From Mageeibacillus sp. (GTDB lineage: Bacteria; Bacillota; Clostridia; Saccharofermentanales; Saccharofermentanaceae), in NCBI GenBank assembly GCA_022484595.1, contig JAKVLB010000002.1, positions 246,868 to 310,867 of the forward strand: DNA of 64,000 nucleotides, read 5' to 3'. A program made the translations under genes and the position numbers. Positions 44,263-51,717 of the stretch are shown piece after piece. The notes below the pieces were generated by a model. The model ran no database searches. It worked only from the letters and a program-made list of their open reading frames with translations, and was not told the DNA's origin. Every line of letters begins with the position of its first letter. The first letter of the stretch is position 1.

Positions 44263-45521
44263 TGCAGAAACGACCGAATCCGACATTTCTCAAGAAAGCT
44301 GAGAGTATAAGGCATTCGAGAACGAGACGCAATCTCGTGATTATACTGAGCGTCCTTGTCGTTACACTTGCGATTGTTTTCGTAACATCGGTTGCGGCAG
44401 CGCAGGACAGGTATCGCGCTGCTTATCCCTGGCTTGTCGGGGCAGCGACATCGACAACGACGACCTGGTCTGAGTATACAAGACCTGTTCATAACACCGA
44501 GACCGAGACGACACCGGAGACAACGACCGAGACTACGACAGAAGCGACAACAACCGCACCGAGGCCTATTATCGCCACCACCGCAAGCTCCGGCGAGACG
44601 GCGGAATCAACTGCTGCCACATCGCAGAACAATTCGCCGGATATATACAGCGAACCGGATCCCGTTCATTTCAACGCTTCCTACCCTTCAAGAATCTGCT
44701 CTTACCAGCAGCGGGCTGTGGCGATGGATCAGCTCAAGGAAAAGATATCACAGTATCAGACGGACAACCCCGGATACAGAATCTGCTATGATATGGTTTT
44801 TCTTACCGACAATACCAGCATCGGAAGCGAAGAACTCGCGCCGATACTTCCGTCAGGCGCATGGGCACTTCCGGAAGGTATTCTTCTCAGCGAAAGTATC
44901 AGAGACGGCAAACTCTCCGCCTCCGATATCACAACATACGACGGTTCGGGAAGCCCCGGACTGTCTTCCTATATCGCGGACAACTTCGTCTCCGGCAAAC
45001 AGCTTTACACCAGAATGCTTATGCACTACGCGCTGTCGCTCAATGACAGTCTGGCGCTCGGATATATCAACGGTTTTCTCGGAGGAACCGAGGCAGTCGC
45101 CGAAGCTGCGGCTCAGATCAGCGGTTACAGCTCGTATGTAAACAAATACATCTATACTGATTTTCGCGGAATGGAAATCTCGTCAACGGGGCTTTCTACA
45201 TGTTACGACATGGTAAACTACCTGAGGACTCTTTACAAAGGGTTTGTCAATGACCCGGACTGCTACCAGTCGATGATGAACGACCTCGCGACATCAGAAG
45301 TGTCGTCGCCTATTGCGCAGGCTTTCGGTGAGAGCGCGAAAGTGTATCACATACTCGGACGCAACACCATGATGGGCGCATATGTGGACTGCGCCATAGT
45401 TGACGGCTCCGAACCCGTTCTGCTCGTAATTTACTGTGAGGCACAGACACCTGAGAGCGCAGGAAACGCCATTTATACAATTGCCGGATACACTCAGGAA
45501 TTCATTGCTTCATGTTATTAA
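44262..45521 (+). CDS. Membrane-anchored beta-lactamase-fold protein, probably catalytically degenerate
   Basis: 419 aa. A short cytoplasmic stretch precedes one membrane segment (about 24-46, LVIILSVLVVTLAIVFV); a threonine/glutamate-rich linker follows (about 70-130), then a globular domain (about 140-419) on the outside. That domain has the pattern of class A beta-lactamase/D-Ala-D-Ala carboxypeptidase relatives (YSLSLNDSLALGYINGFLGG region and a C-terminal VYHILGRNTMMGAYVDCAIV). The usual S-x-x-K is not seen at the expected site (ALPEGILLSE), nor a clear K-T-G, so catalysis is doubtful. It overlaps fhs by one base. A penicillin-binding or cell-wall sensing role is inferred. Confidence 0.65.
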   Translation: MQKRPNPTFLKKAESIRHSRTRRNLVIILSVLVVTLAIVFVTSVAAAQDRYRAAYPWLVGAATSTTTTWSEYTRPVHNTETETTPETTTETTTEATTTAPRPIIATTASSGETAESTAATSQNNSPDIYSEPDPVHFNASYPSRICSYQQRAVAMDQLKEKISQYQTDNPGYRICYDMVFLTDNTSIGSEELAPILPSGAWALPEGILLSESIRDGKLSASDITTYDGSGSPGLSSYIADNFVSGKQLYTRMLMHYALSLNDSLALGYINGFLGGTEAVAEAAAQISGYSSYVNKYIYTDFRGMEISSTGLSTCYDMVNYLRTLYKGFVNDPDCYQSMMNDLATSEVSSPIAQAFGESAKVYHILGRNTMMGAYVDCAIVDGSEPVLLVIYCEAQTPESAGNAIYTIAGYTQEFIASCY

Positions 45522-45527
45522 TTTTTA

Positions 45528-45536
45528 TGCTATAAT
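45528..45536 (+). promoter_or_regulatory. Extended -10 promoter of the SRP RNA
   Basis: TGC TATAAT (45528-45536), a TGn-extended -10; no good -35 at 17 bases. It is 10 bases before the RNA 5' end. Confidence 0.6.
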
Positions 45537-45545
45537 TTTTGTGTT

Positions 45546-45685
45546 CGTCTCGTCTGATCTGTAGTCGGTCGGGTCCCGTGCAATGCGGTGCCGTGAACCC
45601 TGTCAGGTCCGGAAGGAAGCAGCAGTAAGCGGATTTACCGCGTGTGCCGCGGGGTATCCTGATCGACTGCAGTTCAGGCGAGACG
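45546..45685 (+). ncRNA. ffs: Signal recognition particle RNA (small bacterial type)
   Basis: The conserved helix 8/tetraloop region reads GUCAGGUCCGGAAGGAAGCAGC, shown here split as GTCAGGTCC then GGAAGGAAGCAGC, with the symmetric loop strand GTGCCGTGAACCC opposite. The terminal arms GTCTCGTCTGA and TCAGGCGAGAC pair to close a roughly 140-nt hairpin. A T-rich stretch follows (TATTTTTATT). It pairs with Ffh for co-translational targeting. The order SRP RNA, dnaX, ybaB, recR is common in Firmicutes. End positions are approximate. Confidence 0.95.
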
Positions 45686-45721
45686 TATTTTTATTGTTTC
45701 TTTATTTTTTGGGGGTAAGGC

Positions 45722-47911
45722 ATGGACGAGCAGATGGCGTTATACAGGCGATTCAGACCTCAGACCTTCGACGACATTGTAGAACAGAAGGCACCGGTGA
45801 GTGCGCTTCGGCAGTCGGTAAAATCAGGAAGAATCGGACATGCATATCTTTTCTGCGGTCAGCACGGCACGGGAAAGACCACTATAGCAAAGGTTTTCGC
45901 ACGCGCGGTAAACTGTACCAATCCGGTGAACGGCAACCCGTGCAACGAATGCCCGACATGCAGGGGCATACTGAACGGCAGCATAATGGATGTAGTTGAG
46001 ATTGATGCCGCATCGAACAACAGCGTAGATAATATAAGACAAATCTGTGAGGACGTCGTTTTCGCGCCCTCGGCAGCCAAATATAAAGTGTACATAATCG
46101 ACGAGGTTCACATGCTCTCGGCAGGGGCGTTCAACGCACTGCTCAAGACGCTTGAGGAGCCTCCGAAGCACGCCATTTTTCTGTTCGCAACGACAGAAGT
46201 CCACAAAATTCCGGCGACAATTCTGTCGAGATGTCAGAGATTCGACTTTAAACGCATATCACAGGATAAGATAGTCGAACGACTGCGGATGGTCGCCGAC
46301 AAGGACAGTATCTCAATAGAGGATTCCGCGCTGAGACTTATAGCTGCCCAGTCTGACGGCGCCCTGAGAGATGCGCTGACTCTGCTCGATCAGATACGTT
46401 CAATCTGTGCGGAATCAGGCAAAACCATCACCGACACGGATGTCGAGAACACCACGGGTACAGTTGACCGCAGATTTCTGTTTATGACGGCAAACGCACT
46501 CTTCGACGGTAATTTCAGCGAGCTTCTGAGTCTTATGTCGGATCTTCACGATTCCGGACGCGACTACACCGTTTTCTCACTTGAGCTGGGATCTTATATG
46601 CGCGATCTGCTGATTATCAGAGTCAAGGCCGATCCGCTTATGCATCTGCCATACTCCAAGGAGACAATCAGTCAGATGTATTTTGCCGCGCAGAAGGTAA
46701 GTGCGGACACCCTTGCCGGGATAATCTCGTACATATCGCGCAGTGTCTCGGACTTCAAGTGGTCTCCCGATATAGCAGCCAGCTTTGAGATGATGATGCT
46801 GACCGTCTGCGGGCGTAAATCAAAGCTTCCGCCGACGCCGCTTATCATGCCGGCTTCCGTCACAAAGATGAAGACAGACAATCAGTCTCAGGTCACGCCT
46901 GAGGTTCAGTCCGAATCTGCCGCAAAGGCCGATGATGCTGTGCAAACCGGGAAAGAACCGGTATCGACACAGCCTGCCGCAGCTGGTGTGCATTCTGAAG
47001 CTGTTTCTGCTTTTACTTCTGATTCTCCAGCCTCTTCTGATATATCTAACATAACCGAAGGAACGGAATCTCCTGCTCCGGTTATCTCAACGTATGTTGA
47101 ACCTGATGAAGATTCAGATGCGGCTGACATCCCTGATATACCTGACATTGCTGACGAGCCCGCTGAGCCGGGCGAACCCGATGATTCCTCCGGACCGGTG
47201 TATCAGCCGCAGACCGAGGCTTACGATTACAGCAATGCCATATCATCAGCCGCAGACAATTTTCCGCCCCGGCAGACAGATTCGGGATACAAGCCTGTCT
47301 TCTCCGGTTTGTTCGGTTCTGCCGGCAGCATCATTGAAGAACTTGAGAAAGAGGCTGATGCCAGAATCAGCGCCGGACATACAAATGAAGACAGCGGGCA
47401 GAAGCATGCCGGAGCCTCTCCTGAAGAGAACTCCGGCACCCCGGAGAAATCGCACCGGACGCAGATCGCAAGGCAGCTCGACCAGACAGGTCTTATTGTC
47501 GGCACGCACGATTACGATGTGAGATCTCCGTCTATAACGCCGGATGAGGCAGATACTGCGGTCAGATGGAAAGCTTATCTGTCTTCGCTGCCGGAGAATT
47601 TTGACAAAATCGTAGGCAGCTTCACACAGACGGCATTCAAAATGAACGAAGACAGCGCTTACATCGTTTTTGAGAACGAACAGAAGAAGCTTATGAATAA
47701 TGTATCAAGACTTCCGATATGCAAAGAGCTGTCAGTTCGAATCAAGACGGATTACAAACTGGCGCACCTGTATATATGTTCGCAGGACCAATACAGCGAG
47801 TTAATGAAGAAGAACGACGAAGACCTGTCAAAGAAAGGCATCGACGATTTTATCAAAGCCGCACAGAACAACGGATTCTCCGCTGACATTCACTACGGCG
47901 ACGATGATTGA
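45722..47911 (+). CDS. dnaX: DNA polymerase III subunit gamma/tau
   Basis: 729-aa clamp-loader ATPase. Domain I-II has YRRFRPQTFDDIVEQ, Walker A GQHGTGKTT (about 44-52), a cysteine zinc module (CTNPVNGNPCNECPTC), DEVHML and the SRC sensor ATILSRCQRF. The C-terminal half contains a long acidic, serine/proline-rich linker (about 390-570) and a tau-like C-terminal domain (about 610-729). No A-rich slippery site for the gamma frameshift was recognised. GGGGGTAAGG precedes the ATG. It is followed by ybaB and recR. Confidence 0.95.
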   Translation: MDEQMALYRRFRPQTFDDIVEQKAPVSALRQSVKSGRIGHAYLFCGQHGTGKTTIAKVFARAVNCTNPVNGNPCNECPTCRGILNGSIMDVVEIDAASNNSVDNIRQICEDVVFAPSAAKYKVYIIDEVHMLSAGAFNALLKTLEEPPKHAIFLFATTEVHKIPATILSRCQRFDFKRISQDKIVERLRMVADKDSISIEDSALRLIAAQSDGALRDALTLLDQIRSICAESGKTITDTDVENTTGTVDRRFLFMTANALFDGNFSELLSLMSDLHDSGRDYTVFSLELGSYMRDLLIIRVKADPLMHLPYSKETISQMYFAAQKVSADTLAGIISYISRSVSDFKWSPDIAASFEMMMLTVCGRKSKLPPTPLIMPASVTKMKTDNQSQVTPEVQSESAAKADDAVQTGKEPVSTQPAAAGVHSEAVSAFTSDSPASSDISNITEGTESPAPVISTYVEPDEDSDAADIPDIPDIADEPAEPGEPDDSSGPVYQPQTEAYDYSNAISSAADNFPPRQTDSGYKPVFSGLFGSAGSIIEELEKEADARISAGHTNEDSGQKHAGASPEENSGTPEKSHRTQIARQLDQTGLIVGTHDYDVRSPSITPDEADTAVRWKAYLSSLPENFDKIVGSFTQTAFKMNEDSAYIVFENEQKKLMNNVSRLPICKELSVRIKTDYKLAHLYICSQDQYSELMKKNDEDLSKKGIDDFIKAAQNNGFSADIHYGDDD

Positions 47912-47920
47912 CAAACGGCT

Positions 47921-47948
47921 TTGCGGAAAGATATTAAAGCGATATAAT
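47921..47948 (+). promoter_or_regulatory. Predicted promoter for ybaB-recR
   Basis: TTGCGG (47921-47926), 16-base spacer, TATAAT (47943-47948), in the dnaX-ybaB gap. Confidence 0.6.
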
Positions 47949-47984
47949 TTAACAACTTTATCAATAACTTGGAGGATTTGATTT

Positions 47985-48320
47985 ATGGCAAAAGGTGGTT
48001 TCCGGGGCATGCCGGGCGGCAATATGGGCAATCTTATGGCTCAGGCTCAGAAGATGCAGAGACAGATTGAACTTGCGCAGGCTGAGATTAAGGAGCTTCG
48101 TGTCACAGGCACTGCCGGCGGCGGAGTAGTAAAAGCAACTGTAGGCGGCGACCACAAGGTTTATAATATCGAGATCGCCAGGGAAGCTATCGACCCCGAG
48201 GATCCGGAAGGTCTTTCTGATCTCATTGTAGCCGCAGTCAATCAGGCAAGCGAAGAACTCGAGAAGGTCTCAAACGAGCGTATGACAGCAATTACCGGCG
48301 GAGTGAAGATGCCGTTCTGA
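47985..48320 (+). CDS. YbaB/EbfC nucleoid-associated protein
   Basis: 111-aa DNA-binding dimer. GFRGMPGGNMGNLMAQAQKMQRQIELAQAEI (in pieces) at the N-terminus and the central GGVVKATVGGDHKV strand region, with DLIVAAVNQASE, are family hallmarks. AGGAGG (GGAGGATTTG) precedes the ATG. It lies one base before recR and shares its promoter. It is generally associated with DNA repair or organisation. Confidence 0.95.
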   Translation: MAKGGFRGMPGGNMGNLMAQAQKMQRQIELAQAEIKELRVTGTAGGGVVKATVGGDHKVYNIEIAREAIDPEDPEGLSDLIVAAVNQASEELEKVSNERMTAITGGVKMPF

Positions 48321-48321
48321 T

Positions 48322-48924
48322 ATGGCCCGATATTCCCCTTCAATACAGAATCTCATAGCGCAGCTGTCAAATCTGCCGGGAATCGGCGGCAAATCTGCCC
48401 AGCGCATCGCTTTCCATATACTTGCAATGGACGATCAGACGGCCGGAGATCTTACGGATTCAATTGCGACAGCAAGGAGAAACACAAAGCGTTGCTCGTG
48501 CTGCCAGAATTTCACGGACAGCGATCCGTGTCCGGTCTGCTCGGACCCGATGCGTGACAGAACGACCGTTCTTGTGGTCGAGACACCGAGAGATGTGTCG
48601 ACTTTTGAACGCATGCATGAATACAGCGGTCTGTACCATGTGCTTCACGGCGTATTCGACCCGATGAAGAGCAAGAGCATCCAGGACACCACAATCTCGC
48701 AGCTTCTCAGGCGTCTGTCTGAACACAGCGAGATAACAGAGGTGATAATCGCTACCAACCAGAACGCCGAGGGCAATGCCACCGCGCTTTATCTCGCGAG
48801 GATTCTCGCGCCGTCGGGAATAAACGTGACGAGACTAGCGTCCGGTCTGCCAATGGGATCCGACATTGAGTTCGCAGATGACCTGACGCTTGCAAGTGCG
48901 CTTAAGGGAAGGGTTCAACTATGA
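48322..48924 (+). CDS. recR: Recombination mediator protein RecR
   Basis: 200-aa protein that works with RecO in loading RecA. The zinc site C-S-C-C-Q-N ... CPVC (about 54-72), LPGIGGKSAQRIAFHIL helix-hairpin-helix near the N-terminus, and the TOPRIM segment VIIATNQNAEGNATALYLARIL (in pieces) are present. It overlaps the next gene by four bases. Confidence 0.96.
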   Translation: MARYSPSIQNLIAQLSNLPGIGGKSAQRIAFHILAMDDQTAGDLTDSIATARRNTKRCSCCQNFTDSDPCPVCSDPMRDRTTVLVVETPRDVSTFERMHEYSGLYHVLHGVFDPMKSKSIQDTTISQLLRRLSEHSEITEVIIATNQNAEGNATALYLARILAPSGINVTRLASGLPMGSDIEFADDLTLASALKGRVQL

Positions 48925-49181
48925 GACTTGACAAATTTCTTAAGATATCACGGGTAATCAAACGCCGTACCGTAGCGAATGACGTCTGCTCGGCAGGCAG
49001 AGTTACCGTCAATTCAAAGCCGGCAAAGCCCGGGACAAAACTCAAAGTCGGTGATGTTGTATCAATTCTCTTCGGCAACGGCACCGTTAGTTTCCGCGTA
49101 CTTGACCTGCCTTTAACTCCCCGCAAGGAGGACGCTTCTTCAATGTACGAGCTTATAGAGGATACCGGCGATTTTACCTGA
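48921..49181 (+). CDS. rqcP: RqcP-like S4-domain RNA-binding protein
   Basis: 86 aa. The S4 domain MRLDKFLKISRVIKRRTVANDVCSAGRVTVNSKPAKP (in pieces) and the following KVGDVVSILF strand match RqcP (Hsp15-like), a factor of ribosome-associated quality control that supports C-terminal alanine tailing by RqcH. The start overlaps recR by four bases. A DivIC-like gene follows after 142 bases, as in many Firmicutes. Confidence 0.9.
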   Translation: MRLDKFLKISRVIKRRTVANDVCSAGRVTVNSKPAKPGTKLKVGDVVSILFGNGTVSFRVLDLPLTPRKEDASSMYELIEDTGDFT

Positions 49182-49323
49182 TGAGCAAAAGGCTCAGCGA
49201 AATGCAAGTTACAAATTGCTTACGCTATGTTACAAGCACTTTAAGTTTATTTCCGCTTTATTGTTTAGCTTTGCACTATGTGAGATATTAAAACCATAAT
49301 ATCAGTAAAGGAGCGGAACGGTC

Positions 49324-49632
49324 TTGCATAAAACTAAGCGGAGAACTCACGGAATATCTTTTCTTAAGACAATGATCTGCATCTGTTTTGTTGTTATTGC
49401 AATAATGTGTATAACCCGTTTCTCCAATATAATCAATCAGCGTCGACGTTTAATAGCGGAGAATTCCTCACTTATCGCTCAATCGTCATCACTAAGCGAG
49501 AAGCTCGCGCAGATCAGCGCTCAGGAGGAATTCGGAGAAGACAGCGCATATATTGAAAGCATTGCGCGTTCCCAGCTTGATATGGTCTACCCCGGCGAAG
49601 TAATCTTCAGAGTTTCCGGAGACAGCAACTGA
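49324..49632 (+). CDS. DivIC/FtsB-like septum formation protein
   Basis: 102 aa. Basic cytoplasmic N-terminus (HKTKRRTHG), one membrane segment (about 15-33, MICICFVVIAIMCI), then a coiled coil (about 40-70, RRRLIAENSSLIAQSSSL) and the C-terminal DSAYIESIARSQLDMVYPGEV, the diagnostic motif of FtsB/DivIC. The start is TTG at 49324 with AAGGAG ten bases upstream. It acts in the divisome. It lies downstream of rqcP. Confidence 0.9.
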   Translation: MHKTKRRTHGISFLKTMICICFVVIAIMCITRFSNIINQRRRLIAENSSLIAQSSSLSEKLAQISAQEEFGEDSAYIESIARSQLDMVYPGEVIFRVSGDSN

Positions 49633-50135
49633 TGGATTCCCTCTATCCGATGCGCAGATTCAGGCAGAAGCTTACAGATTCCGAATGTTCGGCAATACTT
49701 GAAAGCAACACATCGGGCGTACTGTCGTTAACAGACGGCTCCGGCGTACCGTACGGCGTTCCGATGAGCTACTGCTGGGACGGCGGCAGACTGTACTTCC
49801 ACTGTGCCAAAGAGGGCCGCAAGCTGGACATAATCCGGGCTAATCCGCTGGTATCCTTCTGCGTTACCGACATGGACACTGTTGTTCCCGAGAAATTCAC
49901 AACATATTTTCGCAGCGTAATAGTCTCCGGACGCGCAGTTATCGCCAGTACAGAAAACGAAGCATCCCGGAGAGCCGCTCTTGGGCTGTTCTGCGGCAAA
50001 TACTCTCCCGATATCCCAGGAAAAGAAAAAGAAATCAGCAATTCCCTGCCTCGCGTTACTATTATTGAAGTTATTCCGGAAGAAATATCCGGCAAACAGG
50101 CAATCGAGCTTGTGCGCGGCAACGAAAACAAATAA
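49632..50135 (+). CDS. Nim-like FMN-binding split-barrel flavoprotein
   Basis: 167 aa in the pyridoxamine-phosphate-oxidase-like split-barrel fold. GVLSLTDGSGVPYGVPMSYCWDGGRLYFHCAKEGRKLD (in pieces) is the typical FMN-binding region; YFRSVIVSGRAVI follows. Relatives include NimA nitroreductase-type proteins, so a redox role on small nitro or other compounds is likely but not proven. It overlaps the divIC-like gene by one base. Confidence 0.87.
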   Translation: MDSLYPMRRFRQKLTDSECSAILESNTSGVLSLTDGSGVPYGVPMSYCWDGGRLYFHCAKEGRKLDIIRANPLVSFCVTDMDTVVPEKFTTYFRSVIVSGRAVIASTENEASRRAALGLFCGKYSPDIPGKEKEISNSLPRVTIIEVIPEEISGKQAIELVRGNENK

Positions 50136-50162
50136 TTACCGGCATAGATACATCAGTACCCG

Positions 50163-50423
50163 TTATTCAAGCATTCTGATCTGAAATCTGTCAAATCTGA
50201 CCTTCTCCGTATACTGTTCACGGAAGAAAATTGTCTGATGAAACGCCGCGAACTCTTTGGTATTCTTCTTCATCCACATAGGAGCCGGTATATCCATCTC
50301 CCTGCAGAGAAGCACCAGTGCCTCTTCAAGCTGCATTGAGAACGGTCCGCTGCCGCCAGCCGTCACAACTTCTTTCATCTCTGTCAGTCTGTTTGCAATG
50401 AACAGCTTGCCTTCAAGCTTCAT
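50163..50423 (-). CDS. Conserved small hypothetical protein
   Basis: 86 aa, convergent to the Nim-like gene. I recall similar proteins in Lachnospiraceae but no function. It has a core with LEEALVLLCREMDIPAPMWMKKNTKEFAAFHQTIFF (in pieces) and a C-terminal VRFDRFQIRML. Charged, probably soluble, with no membrane segment or cysteine cluster. ATG 50423 is preferred because AAGGTG lies seven bases upstream; a GTG at 50432 is the alternative. Confidence 0.6.
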   Translation of the reverse strand: MKLEGKLFIANRLTEMKEVVTAGGSGPFSMQLEEALVLLCREMDIPAPMWMKKNTKEFAAFHQTIFFREQYTEKVRFDRFQIRMLE

Positions 50424-50544
50424 ATCTTTCACCTTTTTGCCGATGTTATCCGCTTCTTGCCGACGCTGAAACCATTTCTTTTATTTTGCCACTATTTTGC
50501 CTTTATTGAGACTTAAAGTAAATCGTGTTCGTGGTATTATATGC

Positions 50545-50620
50545 TTGTTCTAAGTAATTGTTCCTTACTTCATAACACCCTCCTTAAGACACTGACACCC
50601 CTCGTCAGTGTCTTATTCTT
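50545..50620 (+). ncRNA. Candidate small RNA with 11-bp terminator hairpin
   Basis: In a 376-base gene-free stretch, a stem of 11 perfect pairs AAGACACTGAC / GTCAGTGTCTT (50586-50614) with the C-rich loop ACCCCTC is followed on the plus strand by ATTCTTTG. Upstream is TTAAAG (50513-50518), 16 bases, TATTAT (50535-50540), a weak promoter. Between them lies CACCCTCCTT, complementary to Shine-Dalgarno. This would give an RNA of about 75 nt, with unpaired C-rich seed regions. A promoter match of moderate quality and lack of a long U-tract keep confidence low. Confidence 0.35.
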
Positions 50621-50703
50621 TGCAAAGATTTTTTGCCTTCTATAAAGGTTTGATATCCAAATTTTAATGTTTTGTAAATATGTCAATTTTTGTAAAAGCT
50701 TTA

Positions 50704-50732
50704 TTGATTGATAAAAATTTGAGTTGTAAAAT
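50704..50732 (+). promoter_or_regulatory. Predicted promoter of the zinc-ribbon/HD-like gene
   Basis: TTGATT (50704-50709), 17-base spacer, TAAAAT (50727-50732), in a visibly AT-rich stretch. About 65 bases before the start codon. Confidence 0.65.
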
Positions 50733-50799
50733 AGACATAGATTATTAATCAGCGGCAACGGCCTTTCGGTCTTCGCCGTAAACCAGGAGGTTTCCCATT

Positions 50800-51639
50800 A
50801 TGAAAAAATGTCCGGATTGTGGTATGGTCATCGCCAATCAGGCTATAAGATGTCCGAAGTGCAAGTACACTTTCACAGCCGAAGAGAACGGCAACACTGA
50901 AGCTGCAGTTACTCCTCAGGCAGCGGCAGTCTCCGCAGCCGCTACAGGCAGCAAAGCAGATGTGGCTGTTGGCATTATGCCAATGGTTGAAGTTACAAAG
51001 GATAACGTAGATGCGCTCTACAGCCAGCTCAAAGCGGCCGTTGTCAAGAGAAAGACTGAATTCGATCATTTCATCGATTTTCTTGAGAACAGGACTTCCT
51101 GGCTCACAGCACCTGCTGAAGTAAAAGGCTCACTCGCCTGCGAGAAGGGTCTGCTCATCAGAAGCGTTTCAGTCGCGAAGCAGCTTTTGAGAATCAAAGA
51201 CACCATTATGCCTCAGCTTGATGAAGAGTCTGCTATTATCATCGCACTCTTCCACGAAGTAGGAAAAGTAGGTATCGAAGGCAAGCCTCTGTTCATTCAG
51301 GAAGAGACAAATCCTCTTGGCTCTACAGGCTCTGCCCTTGCTCTCTCATTCAGCAGCAGATTGTCAACAAGCTCAAGCTCCGCACCGACATATACTATCA
51401 ACAACAAGCTCGTTCACATGAGCGTCGGAGTAAGATCTCTGTTCCTCGTTTCACAGTATATGCTTCTGTCGGATGACGAAGCACAGGCAATCTCATATGC
51501 ATCAGACACTGAGCTTCTCGAAGGCAACCAGAGTCCTTATACTCTCCTCCTTTCAACAGCTCTCCAGATGCAGAAGTCAATATATGAGAACCCTGATGTT
51601 GTATCAAGCTACAGCTTCACGGTTATTCAGCCTCAGTAA
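50800..51639 (+). CDS. Zinc-ribbon protein with HD-like domain lacking catalytic residues
   Basis: 279 aa. N-terminal zinc ribbon C4-C7 (CPDCG) and C18-C21 (CPKCK); an alanine-rich linker (about 32-65); then a helical domain (about 70-279). The domain shows the pattern of HD-type phosphohydrolases found in clostridial phage-like proteins: KGLLIRSVSVAKQL where KGGLYEHS-like is expected, and ALFHEVGKVG where HD would be. The first histidine is missing and the HD is HE, so metal-dependent catalysis is unlikely. A terminator follows directly. A DNA- or protein-binding pseudoenzyme is suggested; function unknown. Confidence 0.6.
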   Translation: MKKCPDCGMVIANQAIRCPKCKYTFTAEENGNTEAAVTPQAAAVSAAATGSKADVAVGIMPMVEVTKDNVDALYSQLKAAVVKRKTEFDHFIDFLENRTSWLTAPAEVKGSLACEKGLLIRSVSVAKQLLRIKDTIMPQLDEESAIIIALFHEVGKVGIEGKPLFIQEETNPLGSTGSALALSFSSRLSTSSSSAPTYTINNKLVHMSVGVRSLFLVSQYMLLSDDEAQAISYASDTELLEGNQSPYTLLLSTALQMQKSIYENPDVVSSYSFTVIQPQ

Positions 51640-51664
51640 TTAACTCCATTACTCCATTTCTTTA

Positions 51665-51698
51665 CCCTGCCCTGAAGAGTTTTCCGGGCAGGGTTTTT
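51665..51698 (+). terminator. Terminator after the zinc-ribbon/HD-like gene
   Basis: CCCTGCCC / GGGCAGGG (51665-51693) followed by TTTTT. Just upstream of the RBS of the decarboxylase-family gene. Confidence 0.9.
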
Positions 51699-51717
51699 AA
51701 TTATATAAGGAGCTTCT

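Noticed and set aside
45583..45999. Frame overlapping the SRP RNA and the start of dnaX
   Set aside because: It runs through the SRP RNA and dnaX in another frame; a shadow of real features.
45722..47911. Programmed frameshift in dnaX producing gamma
   Set aside because: No A6G-type slippery site was seen; the frame runs unbroken to tau length.
50570..50758. 62-codon minus-strand frame in the gap at 50.6 kb
   Set aside because: AT-rich, no RBS, and covers a promoter and hairpin; not supported as a gene.
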